Source: Jaminaea rosea (lineage: Eukaryota > Basidiomycota > Exobasidiomycetes > Microstromatales). From it: DNA of 64,000 bases. The notes beneath the pieces are model-generated. The model had not been told where the DNA came from. It saw only the letters and a list, made by a program, of their open reading frames with translations, and ran no database searches. The translations under genes and the position numbers were made by a program. This document shows, piece after piece, positions 40,521 through 52,200 of the stretch. Every line of letters begins with the position of its first letter. Positions within the stretch are counted from its first letter, which is position 1. Location: NCBI RefSeq assembly GCF_003144245.1, contig NW_020289994.1, positions 186,001-250,000 of the forward strand, read 5' to 3'.

Positions 40521-42851
40521 ATGCACAACGAAGTCGCAGCAGCAGCATCCTACCTCTCCTCTCTCCTCCTCATCCCTAACCACGCAACACCACCACCCAC
40601 CGCCTCACTGGACGCCTTCAAGGCAACTGTGTGCGACGCTCTCTGCTCCGCCTACTCCAACAAATGGCACGCTCAGGATCCGGAGAAGGGCAGCGGCGCT
40701 CGTGCTCTTCACTGGCAGCCCGGACCGGGAGGTGAAGGCTGCTCGCTCCTTGTCACCGCAGCCTGCAAGCGCCATGGTCTCACGGTCGCAGCTGGCCAGC
40801 AATGGACGCTCTGGGTCGACCCTTCATGCGTAGCTCTGCGCCTTGGGCCCGGACCTGGACGCAACGGAGCTGCCAATCTCATTGGCGGCGCCTCAGCATC
40901 CGAGGGATTCAAGGTCATCTACGGCTCGCTTCCTCTCCCCAAGACCGCTGCCGGCTACTCGCACGTCACCGTCAACACGAGCCCTACAGTAAGCTTCGCC
41001 CGCGCGACTTCCAGGGCGGCGATCATCTCTCGCCCTCTCCCTGCCACGAACCGCGTGCCATCCGTCACTGTATCCCCATCGACGCCTGCCCTGGACCGAG
41101 TGGCAGACTCGGCTGACGTCACGCCAGTCGTACCGTGGAACGCACAATTTGCCCTCGGCCACCACCTTGGTATTCGTCGCGCGCGTCGCTCGTCGTCTGC
41201 CTCTACGTCGAGCTCGGCCACCAGCAGCAACAGTAGTTCGCGCGACTCGCTCGCATCAGGCGGGCGCCAGTCACTTGAAGCCTCCTCCTCCATCGGCACC
41301 TCCCTCCCTGCCAGCTCGCCGCCCGCTACATGGGACAAGCTGGACAACGAGGCAAGCGCAGACGCAGACGAGAAGAACAACAGTGTAGCTCTCTCGCCAG
41401 CCTCATCCACGCCACTCAGTTTGAAGAACGTCGACCTGCTTGGCCTCGGCCTCGAGGACTGCGGGCTGGACGAAGCGGACGCCATTGCACCCGAAGATGC
41501 CGTCAGCGTCGCCGACGTTGAGCAGGACGACGAAGAGCGCGACGGCGAAGGCGATGACACGATTCGTTCTCTCAACGAGGCGGACGAGACAATCTGCCCT
41601 GCCGGTACGGAAGAGAAGATCACCGCAGCCGCGATCGCTTCGCTACCCGTTGCTACAAATGTGCAACAGCGCCCTCGTGTGCAGCACTCGCGCTCCTCCT
41701 CGACCGTTTCCAGCGCCAGCTCCAGTGTCACCTCATTCGACAACGGTAATGTCGGCGTCCTCGGCGGGGGTGTTAAGCTCGGTGGCGCCTCGACTGCTTC
41801 GTCCTCTGGCGCCAGTGGCAACCGACGTAGCCGTGCCATGAGTGGTGCTTCGAGCATGTCAAGCTCATCGCGCTCCGCCAGGCAGACGCAGCATAGCAGA
41901 ACATTGTCCCGTACGGGAGGATGGGCAGCCCAGCAGCAGCAGCAGGTTCAGCAGCAGGCATATTTCCAGCATCAGCAGCCCGCGGTCAATGCACTCGGAA
42001 TGGCCAACATGATCCAGCAGCCGTACCAACATTCTCAACCTCAAGTGTTCGAATTTGCCCCAGTCCCGCAGCAAAGCCACGCCTCGGTGAACGCATACCC
42101 CTCTGCTCCTCCCCTCGAGAAGGTTGGGCTCCTCAAGCGCCGTGAAGCCGGCCCGCTCACCGTCGTTGTAGATGAAGTCGACTCTGCGCCAGCGCTCTTG
42201 GACAAGCCCAACGACACCGGCAAGCTCGGCTCTCTCAGCCCTCTCAGCCCTACTACCTCACTTCCATTGGCATCTCCAGCTCTCTCCTCCTGCACCTCCT
42301 CATCATTCCGGACTGAGGACGGCGAAGAAGACGATGACGAAGAGGGAGAGGAAGAGGAGGAGGGTGACTCTGATGACAAGGAGAATGCTGGCAAGCCCCG
42401 CCGTACCCGCACCCGAGGACGCCGCTCCCGCGGTCGTGGGGCAGGCCGAGCAGCCCGTCGTGCTGCTGCTGCCGCCGCCGCCGCTGCCGCTACGGCTGCT
42501 TGCCTTCCTCCAGGAGTCGCCGCGTTGCCAACGCCTCCGATGCCTTCCACTTCTCCCTTGCCGCCCTCAATGGCGTGGGGAAAGCCGGGCATGATCAGGG
42601 ACAGCCCTCACCTTCAGCAATTCGGGCGAATGAGTCCCATGGTAGGACAGCAGCAGCACTTTACCCCACCCATGCACCAGCACGCTATCCCTGCTCGACC
42701 CTCGTACGGTCTTCCGCCTCCTCAACAATACCAGCAACCGCACTTTGTGCCTCGCCCGCACATGCATCACGCACCGGCCCTTCCTTCGCCCCTCATGAAC
42801 AGCAATGCTCCTCATACCCGCCCCGCCCCCGCCGCTGGAGGCTGGTGGTAA
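40521..42851 (+). CDS. BTG/Tob (anti-proliferative) domain protein
   Basis: 776 aa, intronless frame. The N-terminus (residues 1 to about 140) matches the BTG/Tob fold. MHNEVAAAASYLSSLL is the first helix. AYSNKWHAQDPEKGSGARAL corresponds to box A (family form: W.P..P.KG...R). A second helix carries AACKRHGL, and TLWVDPSCVALRLGPG corresponds to the family LWVDP.EVS.R.G segment. In animals this domain binds the CCR4-NOT deadenylase subunit Caf1. The remainder is disordered: Ser-rich, a Gln-rich run (about 470-500), a strongly acidic stretch (EDGEEDDDEEGEEEEEGDSD), a Arg/Gly tract (RTRTRGRRSRGRGAGR) and poly-Ala. The Arg/Gly and Gln-rich parts would suit an mRNA-decay regulator (inference). Confidence 0.82.
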   Translation: MHNEVAAAASYLSSLLLIPNHATPPPTASLDAFKATVCDALCSAYSNKWHAQDPEKGSGARALHWQPGPGGEGCSLLVTAACKRHGLTVAAGQQWTLWVDPSCVALRLGPGPGRNGAANLIGGASASEGFKVIYGSLPLPKTAAGYSHVTVNTSPTVSFARATSRAAIISRPLPATNRVPSVTVSPSTPALDRVADSADVTPVVPWNAQFALGHHLGIRRARRSSSASTSSSATSSNSSSRDSLASGGRQSLEASSSIGTSLPASSPPATWDKLDNEASADADEKNNSVALSPASSTPLSLKNVDLLGLGLEDCGLDEADAIAPEDAVSVADVEQDDEERDGEGDDTIRSLNEADETICPAGTEEKITAAAIASLPVATNVQQRPRVQHSRSSSTVSSASSSVTSFDNGNVGVLGGGVKLGGASTASSSGASGNRRSRAMSGASSMSSSSRSARQTQHSRTLSRTGGWAAQQQQQVQQQAYFQHQQPAVNALGMANMIQQPYQHSQPQVFEFAPVPQQSHASVNAYPSAPPLEKVGLLKRREAGPLTVVVDEVDSAPALLDKPNDTGKLGSLSPLSPTTSLPLASPALSSCTSSSFRTEDGEEDDDEEGEEEEEGDSDDKENAGKPRRTRTRGRRSRGRGAGRAARRAAAAAAAAAATAACLPPGVAALPTPPMPSTSPLPPSMAWGKPGMIRDSPHLQQFGRMSPMVGQQQHFTPPMHQHAIPARPSYGLPPPQQYQQPHFVPRPHMHHAPALPSPLMNSNAPHTRPAPAAGGWW

Positions 42852-43504
42852 CGGTGACGCCAGGGAGTGCTGCCTCTTTGCGCACGCCTCTCACTTCGCT
42901 CCCGTGATATCATCCATCGCTCAGTACATCTTGCATCCCCTTCGCCATACGACTCGTGCTTTGACTTCATCATCACACTCTTTAGATCCACAATCTTACA
43001 CTCACTTTGACCTCACTCACTATGCATCACTACATTCTCTGTCATCTCGCCGCCGTAGCTCGTCGTTGTCAATACATTGCCTTTGCTAGCGCAAACACGG
43101 TAGTCTGCCGCCTGCAGCATGTCCTCTTTTGAGTCTGCACGAGTCACGGGCTGAGAAGGCAAAGTCGGGGTGGCACGTAGCAAGGTCGGCTTGCCTTGCC
43201 TCTACTGTGCCGGCCCATTGCTTTACGAGACGGAGGTGGCCGCGAGTCGACAAGGTGCGGCTAGCTCGACCACCTTGTGAGTGGGCGACGGAGCTTGGCT
43301 GAGGTTCAGTCCAGGGTCTCGTGTCGTCCCGATTGAGACGCGCCTCCACTCCCTCGCTCCGACTCCACGCCGAGCTTACGCATAGAGCCCTCGAGGCCAG
43401 GCCCCACTGAACCTCCGCTTCTTACCAACCAAGTCAACCCTTCTCCATCTTACAAGAGCGCCCCATCACCTCGTAAGCATTCTTCCACGCCATCTCTCTG
43501 CAAC
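42852..43504. other. Intergenic between BTG/Tob and CsbD-like genes
   Basis: 653 bases of probable 3' UTR and promoter; no supported gene. Confidence 0.55.
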
Positions 43505-44017
43505 ATGTTGAACCTCATGCTCACTCGAACCACGCTCCGCTCTGCCCCCTCCCAACTCGCCCGTACCGCCCGACCCTTCTCCACCAACTCCCGCATCCTC
43601 TTCGCCTCAACAGACAAGCCAAAGAAGTCAAAGAAGATGTCCTCCAACACCTCAGACCAACAGGCAACGATGGCTGACCAGGCCAAGTCTGCTGCTGGAA
43701 TCGCAGCGGGACACGCACAGTACGCTCAGGGTGCTGCCACTACGGTGCGTTTCGCTCGCTCTCCAGCCCTTCTTGCCTACCCTTCACTCACTGACGCTTT
43801 TGCCAACCCATCTCACTTTCTCGCTACGCAGGCAATCGGCTCTGCTACTGGCTCGTCCGAGTGGCAGCAGAGCGGTGAGGCTACCAAGCAGGCTGGAGCC
43901 GACTCGATTCGTGAGGCGGTTAACCAGGCTCCTGAGGGTGGAAAGGTTGGAGAGATGGCCGATCAGGCTTGCCCGCAGACTGGCGAGGGAGTGGGGTCGA
44001 AGTCAAGCGGAAACTAG
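43505..44017 (+). CDS. CsbD/Hmp1-like small protein with mitochondrial presequence
   Basis: Exons are 43505-43744 and 43832-44017 (141 aa). The 87-nt intron (GTGCGT...CGCAG) is in frame and stop-free, so a retained form of 170 aa is also open. The N-terminus MLNLMLTRTTLRSAPSQLARTARPFSTNSR is Arg-rich and hydroxylated, typical of mitochondrial import. The mature part (AIGSATGSSEWQQSGEATKQAG, with repeated Gln/Gly/Ala helices) resembles the CsbD-like family, which in Ustilago includes the cruciform-DNA-binding protein Hmp1. The assignment rests on the G.[AT]TG...WQ..GE pattern and is moderate. Convergent with VPS51, 62 bases apart. Confidence 0.7.
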   Translation: MLNLMLTRTTLRSAPSQLARTARPFSTNSRILFASTDKPKKSKKMSSNTSDQQATMADQAKSAAGIAAGHAQYAQGAATTVRFARSPALLAYPSLTDAFANPSHFLATQAIGSATGSSEWQQSGEATKQAGADSIREAVNQAPEGGKVGEMADQACPQTGEGVGSKSSGN

Positions 44018-44079
44018 GTGTGCGTAGCGTTGTCAATGAATGTGATTGCACGCTGCCGTGATGCTCTATGAGAATGGGA

Positions 44080-44931
44080 TCACCTGCCCCTCGATGCCAC
44101 TGTCGTCGCCACACCCGCCGCATTCGCTGCTGCTGCTCGTTCTCGTAGCTCTCGAAGCACTGCTCTGCACTCATCCGCTACTATGCCTGCTCCTGCGACT
44201 CCCTGGCTCGCCCATGATGAGAGTACGCTCTCGTGACGTCCCCAGAGGGCTTCTGCTGCTGCCAGGCCTGCGCGCGAGTGGGGAGATAGTAGAGGTCAGA
44301 CCTGATGTGCACGTCCAGACGACCCTGATACGGCGCATGCCGACTCACCTTGCTCGAGACCCCTCGCTGACTCCGCAGCTTCTTCATCCCTGCCCTCTGA
44401 CGCTGCTCGTAATGCAGCCGCATCCCTCAGCCTCTCAGGCAAGGTCACGATGGGCGCTACATCCTTCTCAATGTCCACGCCCGTCTCTTGCCTTCCCTTT
44501 CTCACCCCGCCCACACTCTCCATCCCTGCTAGTTGACCTTCCCACTTTCCCATCCCTTCAAGTCCCCTCTGCAATCCCTGCAACGTAGCTGTCAATTGAT
44601 CGCTCTGCTCCTTCATCTTGCTGATGGTCTGAGAAGCAGCAACCAAGTCGCCGTGATGATTATACACGAGGGATTGACGTTCTCCATCTAGCTCGCGCAT
44701 AGAGGTGAGGAGAGAGGCATGGCAGCGTAGGAGGCAGGGTATCGAGGTTGGCAGGGCATCTCGTGATGGTTTGGATGGAGCTGAAGTAGGACCAAGCGAA
44801 GGCGAAGAGGAAGAGGAGGCAGCAGCTGAGGAAGAGGCGGCTTGGTCGTCTGGACCCGCGAGGCCGTAGTAGTCGCGAAGACGATCACGATCTGAGCGGG
44901 CGGGAGCTGTGCTGCGTGATGTCGCGGCCAT
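44080..44931 (-). CDS. VPS51: GARP/EARP tethering complex subunit Vps51
   Basis: Vps51 tethers endosome-derived vesicles at the trans-Golgi. Exons on the minus strand are 44931-44349 and 44267-44080, with an 81-nt intron; the product is 256 aa. Family features are RDRLRDYYGLAG near the N-terminus and the Vps51/Dor1 helical segment CLLRCHASLLTSMRELDGER, then LVYNHHGDLVAASQTISKMK. The second exon adds a helical tail (LWGRHESVLSSWASQG, DECRAVLRELRERAAA). The start at 44931 removes a basic upstream extension of 52 residues that has no family match. The protein is closer in length to the short yeast form than to the long animal one. Confidence 0.82.
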
Positions 44932-46209
44932 GATGCGCAGGTCGATGACAAGGAGAGGTGAATGTATGCGTAAGAGGTAGGGTAAGGAAGGCAAGGAAGA
45001 CGGGCTGCACGTCGGACTGGCTCGTGCACGGAAGACTTTCACTTCAGTTCGTTGCTCAAGGAGGCAGCAATGTCCAGAAGCCGGCACTTTCGAAAGCCTC
45101 CGCTCGTTGGTTTGTACAAGCGTCCCTCTCGGTGTGAGCGAATGATACCTTCCAATCAGACACGACCTCCATCACACGCCGGATTCGCGACGTCGGACAT
45201 GCTTCGCTACTCGCTCGTGACGTTGACCCGTCCCTACTCCTTCCTCGCCCTGGGGAGACAGCTACGGCTCCCATTTGCACGTCGTACTCTGCCGTCAACG
45301 AGAGTCTAGCGAGTCGCGGGAGTCGAGTGAACCAGAGAGACGACCAAGGGACGAACGACGACGCGGGTCGGAGTCAATTCGAAAGTCACGTCGGCGATGT
45401 CGTCGCCGTAAGAGCAACTTTCCTTGAGGCAGGCCAAGGAAGGATGGTACGGGCAGCAGTGGCAATGGAAGCGGCGCAATTTGGTTCTTGCAGAGGCGGA
45501 GATTGTGGCCTGACTCACTTCAGACTGATGTTCGTCGAGTTGTGGTGGTCAGCGAGGCAGCCGTGAGGACGTGCGGGCGGAAAAGCTGACGCGCTCAATT
45601 GGACAAGCGGGCGGCGGGGAGGAGGGACGACGACTTGGGTGGATTGGCCTTGCCGGCGGAGAGGAGCCGCTTCGTTGCATTTGGAGTCAGGTCGGTCCAT
45701 TCTTTGAGGCCTCGCTGCACTTCTCACCATTGTCACCTCATCATCGATACCACCCCGTCGGCTGGGCGTGCTTATCCTCCTACTGCCATCGACTGCTTTC
45801 GAGACGGCCGCCACTCGCAGCTGCTTCCCCCCGCCTCTTCCCCGGCCCCCTCATCCCTAGCGCATTGCCCGCTCGCCTTCGGGCCGATATTTCTACCCAT
45901 ATCGAGGCCTAAACCATTTCTCCACCTCATCTCTCACGATCAAGCAGGCAGGCCAACCAGACTCGTGCCTTTGCATCATCTCTGATCAGGGCCGCTGCGT
46001 GACGCCAACTGGCACCCCCTCGAGCGCCAACGCCTTCGTCCACTTACGCTACCCTGCAAGCCGCCATGCTGAGCCACTTGACCTGATCAACAGCTAAGCA
46101 AAACGAATCAGTCGGTGCAGCGCAAGACGATCGTCGTCGCTCCTGTCCTCGACCTGAGCCTTCGCTCCACGCTCTCACGTCAACGTAGCTTCGCAATAAG
46201 GTCACCGCG
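44932..46209. other. Divergent intergenic region between VPS51 and BCK1
   Basis: 1.28 kb carrying both promoters. A small upstream exon of BCK1 cannot be excluded; no other gene is supported. Confidence 0.5.
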
Positions 46210-49200
46210 ATGCCGATCTCGCCCACGGGCTCGACAAAGTCATCCTTTCGAGGGCCCCTCGAGCTCGACTATGGCCGCTCCCCAGATCGCAGCGCTCATC
46301 GTGGTGGAACATCACTCAGTGTCATCGATGATGAGCAGTCGCAGGCAGCCAAGCAGTCGCCGGTGATCCCAGATGACCACCCGATGCCTTGGGAGTTCTA
46401 CGAGAATGAGGGGGTCAGTCCTCCCCCTCTCCCATCACCGACAAAGACCGTCTTCACCTTTACTACTGCAGCACCTAGCGATCAGAATCTCATGGCCCGC
46501 ACAAGGTCAGCCAGTGGCCGTCAGATGGATCAACCTGCTGTGCAAGACTCTCTTCACCTGACGACCATCGAGCACGTAAGCGCGGCTGCACCCACCTCAC
46601 CGCACTCGGCGGGATCCAGTGGGGGAGCAAGCATCCTTCCTGGCACCACTTCGACGTCAGACACTGTCACTACACCGCCCTCTGCACTTCGATCACCTGG
46701 CGCGGCGTCAACGACCAGCGGATTCTTTGCGTCGCTCCGCCCAGCTTCGCCACGCATCACGACGACGTCCAACAACGACGGCGGATTGCGCAGAGACAAG
46801 GAGCGTACTGCGTCATCCACTTCTACGGCGGCGTACATGAATAATGGCGAAGGTAGCAGCTCTGGTCAGCAGCAGCAGCGCATCGCTCGCGACCCAAAGA
46901 CGCTCGATGCCCGATCTCGCAGACCGAGCAGCGTCTTCGAGCATGTAGGCAACGTCTTTGAGCGATGGGGTAAGAGGGTACATCAACGCACCGAATCAAA
47001 GGAAGGACGCAGCGCGACGCCCATTACGATCGCAGCTAGCGCAGCTCTCGCGACTGGTAGTGCACTTGCCGTCGCACCGGAGGAGCCCATCGGCGCAACC
47101 GGCAGCAATCAGTCGCAGGTCGAGTACCTCGAGTCTCCCTCACGCCCAGTGCCGCCGCCGCTCTTGCGCAATTGGTCGGGCAGCTCTGCCATCAGTATGT
47201 ATGACGATTTCGAAGTCGTCTCAAGGCGGAATGCTCTACTGGGTCGTACTCTAATCCAAGTAACGGAAGACAACGAACGCTTTGCCGTCGTCGACGTCTC
47301 TGGACTGGGAACGGCTGCCGGCATCAAGGAGCGAATGCTTTCCAAGCTGCATCGATTCGATGACGATCCTTCAGCGTTCAGCATCTACCGCACAGAGATT
47401 GGCGCCTCGGAACCAGAGGGCCCTCCTCTGCCAGATGACGGCCTCTTTGCTCTTTGCCTGCAGTCAGGAGACGATAAAGGCAACCTCAAATTCCTCGTCA
47501 GCCAGCTCGGCCCACCCTCTGAGCCTAACCATGATGCGGTGCCACCTCCCTTGACAAGCCCGCGCAGTCGTAGGGCGGCCATCGATCTGCCGCTCCGCGC
47601 ATCAGGGCCCGACTCTTCGTCTGGCTCGCCACGCAGCCCTGTCATGGGTCTTGGTGCCTCTACGTCCAACACGCAGCTGCACGGCAAGTCGAATAGTATT
47701 TCTTCCCTCTCGTCAGCAAGTGAGGCGCAACATCCTCCAGCTGGATACGATAGCGGGTCAGAAGCGTCAAAGCAGCGTGGTGTCGGGAGTGGGACGCTTG
47801 CGAGATCGAGAATGATCAGGAGAGGCGGAGGCGCGGCTAGTGGGGACGAGTCGCAATATCACCATCGTGGGTCGACGGCAGGCTCGCCCCGTCTGGCAAG
47901 ACCATCAGCAGCGCCCGTGCAGCACAGGGAGCATCGCTCAGGCTCACTAGGGGATCGCGGCACCATGCCCTCTCCTCACGCTTTGATGGACCCGCAAGCA
48001 CGCACTAGGCAGACTAGCGACTCCACCGCAGCGGCTCATGTCCATCATGATATTGCAGAAGAGGTTGAGGAGCTGAGGCCCAGCTTAGAGGGGGGTAGGA
48101 GTGGAGGCGGTAGCTCCCGCGGGAGGCCTTCGCCTTCAGCCTCGCCACTACATTCGATCGGTCGTCGTCCTAGCCCTTCTTCGGTGCGCCGGCCCGCGAC
48201 GAGCCAAGGAGCACTAGGCAGCGAGACGCCCACGTCGGGCCCCCCCGCAGCCGCGTTGCCTCCTACGATTGGAGCAGCTACCGGCGTAAGTGGTCAAAGC
48301 AGGCAGCCAAGCGAGCTCGAGCCGCCCAAGATCGACTTACGAGCTGCGACACCCCGTTCCCTTCAAGCTGGCGGCGGGAGTAGCGGTAGCAATGCAGCCC
48401 ATCGCCCCGCAGACCACGACATCAACGATGCGGCTCGCATGTACGCGCAATACGATGCCACCTCACCTTCGACACCCAGCGGTGAGCGCAACGCGCACCA
48501 ACTCTGGGCACCAGGAGCGGTAGGAGGCGTAGAGGAGCAACTGCAACGTGTACGCCGCGGGTCAGACGTGGGACCACAGACGCAGGCTCAACAGCAGCAG
48601 AATCGCAACCACGCCGCTGCGGATGGCATGCTTCCTGACGAGCTCTTTCGTGGAGGAGCAGATGAGCGATACCCCAGCATGACGGTCGCACGAGCGTCAG
48701 TGTCGTCGTCTTCGGCGGACAGTGGCAATTTGTCGACGTCGTCCCATCAGCAGCAGCAGCATCTCCATGGCAGTGGGAGTGGACAAGGCGCTTCTCGCCA
48801 GCCGATCGACTTTGACTCTCTCAACGCGCGCCATGGCCTTCGCCCGGGTCTGTCAGCTCCGATGGTCCCAAATACGCACCTCTATGGCTCATCGGCTCCT
48901 TCCACCGCCGCAACGCATGCTGTCGTCCCGCCCGCAAGCATGGGAGGAGTAGTCTCTTCGCCATGGGGCAGCGGCGGTATTGATACTCGCTCTCCTCCGT
49001 TTGCTGCCGTTCAGCGTCCCCGTCCCATGCGGCCAGCCATGTCTAGCGATGGATATGGGCAAGGCTACCCGATGGGAGGCCCGCCAAACGCAAGTGGACC
49101 TCCCTCTGTTGCCTTCACCCGCTCCCCAGCATCGTACGCTACCAGCGAATTTGGTATGAGGACGACGATTGGCTCGCCGCCTCTGCACAACAGCAACGCT

Positions 49201-52200
49201 GCTGGCCCATCTGCACCCTACCCCTTTCCGCAAAGACCGCACACATTCCATGACGCTGGTTACTACCATCCGCAGCATCCGCAGCAACACCCCGCCTTGG
49301 GTCCGCGCCCGAGTCCTCGTCCCACTCATCCACCGCTTAATCGCGGCATGGCTCCACCAGAGAATCCCTACACGCAAGCCCTCTTCCCTCATTCGAGCTC
49401 GAGACAGGTGTCTGAGTTCCAGAGGAGTGGCCAAAGTGCAGCGACGAGCTTAAGTCCCGGCATGACGGTGCAGGAGTCGATGAGGCATGCTCAACAGCAC
49501 ACCGGCTCGCACCATCATCATGGCTTTGGGCCCAGGGAGCCGAGAGTTGCAGGCTATCAGGTCCACGGCCAGGCGAGACATCAGCAGCCGCAGCAGCCTC
49601 ATCACCAAGGGTGGGAGCACGGCTACCAGCACCACGCCCAGCATCACCAGCAGTTCCGCCCTCCACCATCCGATCCGCGCTACGCGCACGTCCCTCAAAG
49701 TCGCCTGCCCGTTTCCCCTCGCCCACCGGCAGCCGCCATCGCCCCGCCTTTACCAGCATCGATTCCACTGGGCATTCAGTCTCAGCCGCAGCCACAGCCG
49801 CAGCCGCCTCAACAGGCTCAGCAGTACCAGCAGACTCAGCCGCGGACCAGCATTCCCTCGTCAGATCGATCATCTACATCATCGTACGTCTCCTCTTCCA
49901 CTGGGGGCTCGAGCAATTTCCATCAGCAGCAGCAGCAACACGCTCAGCAGCAGCACCAGCGAAACACCTCGACCGAAGGTGCTGGGGGAGGGCACAGTGC
50001 TGCGAAGAGTGGAGGCTCGCCGTACTACTACAACACCAGCAACGACGATGCGCACACGGCGCCCACTTCGGCACGCAGCTCGAGGTCGGGGCCGCCTCTC
50101 AGTCCAGACGGCGGTGGTGACAAGCAGCGGCGCGATCGAGCTGGGAGTGGCAGCGGTTCCTCGATGGGCGTGAAACCGCCAGCGCCAATCGCAATGAGCA
50201 GGACGCGCAGCGACGGCAGCGCTGGACGTGGGGGCAATGACGAAGCAGAGGAAGAGCTGGACCTCTCCAAGATTCGTCCCTTACCTCAGCCTCCCACCTC
50301 TGCCGGCTCCACTGGAATGAGTGGACCCTTCTCGCCTTCACAGCAGCAGCGCGAGCGCGAGGATGAGGGGACGTTGAAGGCTGCTCAGTGGGCTGCGATG
50401 ATGAGTCGCAAGGGGACCGAAGGAGACAACGGCGGGGACACATTGAGGCAGGGCAAGCTGGCCGCCAACGCAGGGGATCACAGGACCCCTTCCTCTGCAA
50501 GCTCAAGCGCAGCTGCGCCGACGGAAAGCTCAGGGGCTGGCTCGACGTCAACGATCCACCCTACCACGACGGGTGACGACCTTGAGCCGGAGCCAGGTAC
50601 GGGCACCTTCGCCTCCTTTGCCTCCTTCGCGGACGATGATGACGACACAGAGGGGGGCACGTGGGCAAAGCCGCTAGACGCTATACCTTCTCCCTCCCCA
50701 GCGGCAGCGCCATCTCCCTCTTTGGCGGCCCCCATCTCGTCGCAGGATATGGCCCCCAGCGTCACATTGCGGCCTCCACAGCCTTCAGTCATAGGCAGAG
50801 CCACGCCTACCTCGCCTGACGGTCAGCCAGCCCGTACCAACAGCCCTCGACGTCCCGAGCTGCGCCTCACTATCGACTCGCCTCGCTCAACCTCTCCCCT
50901 TGTCGGCGCCGCTCCAAGTCCACGCGGCCCTCGCGCATCACCGGGAACCATTGCATCCGCTGGGGTTTTGTCTCCTCGTCTCGCCGGTGAAAGCACGCTT
51001 CGCCCCTCTTCTAAGGGAGAGGGCGGTAGCGCTACCTTGACTCCCTCTGGCATTCAGCGTAGCAGCTCCTTTGCTCGACGAGGAGACAACGAATGGGCTT
51101 TGCGTCCTCCGCCTGAGCAGCTTTACGAGAACCTGGACGACTTCTTTCCGCGTCACGACTTGGACAAGCCTGTGCTCGACTTGACCTCAGGAGCGCCTGG
51201 AGCAGCAGGCGCTGGAGGAGCAGCGGCGAGCCCTACGGTCGGCATGGCCAATGCGACCAGCAGCATTCAGCGAGCAGCATCCCCCTCGCATGCCTCTTCG
51301 CCTACGAGTGCCAACGCCCTTGCACGCCACAAGAAGTCCATTCGTCGCGTAGCGCAAGATCGTGTACGGGGAGCGGGGCTCGGCGGGCTGGCCATGACAT
51401 CTGCGGTCGGTCCTGCCGCGTCGTCTTCTTCAGCTGCTCAAGCTCCCCCTCGCGCAAGCTCAGACCTGGCGCGTCGTCCCAGCACCAAGCTGTGGGGCAC
51501 CAAGCTTCTGGAAGTCACACCAGGCCACGAGCAGTCCGCCAGTGGCAGCTCTTCTGCCTCTTCCTCGTCGTCTTCCTCCGCGTCATCCTCCAATCGCCCG
51601 GTCTTCAAGTGGGTCAAGGGAGATCTCATCGGCAAGGGTACATATGGGCGAGTCTACATTGCCCTCAATGCGACGACGGGGGAGATGATTGCAGTGAAGC
51701 AGGTCGAGCTGCCAACTACCGAGCACGATAGATGTGACGCTCGTCAACGGGATGTCGTTGCCGCCTTGAAGAGCGAAATCTCCACCCTGAAAGACCTGGA
51801 CCACCCGCACATTGTGTCCTACCTGGGCTTCGAGGAGACCCCCGAGTTCCTCCACTTGTTCCTCGAGTACGTCCCCGGTGGCTCGATCGCTTCTGTACTA
51901 CGCAAGTACGGCAAGCTTGAAGAGGGGATCATCAAATACTTCGTTCATCAAGTCCTCTCTGGTTTGTCCTACTTGCACGAACGTGGCGTCCTCCACCGCG
52001 ACCTCAAGGGCGACAATCTCCTAGTCAATCTGGACGGTACGGTCAAGATCAGCGACTTTGGTACCATGAGGAAGAGTGATGACATCTACGCCGACGTGGC
52101 TGGTATGTCTCTCCAAGGCTCGGTATTCTGGATGGCTCCTGAGGTGGTCCTCCTCACCAAGAAGGGGTACAGCGCCAAGGTGGACATCTGGTCTCTAGGC

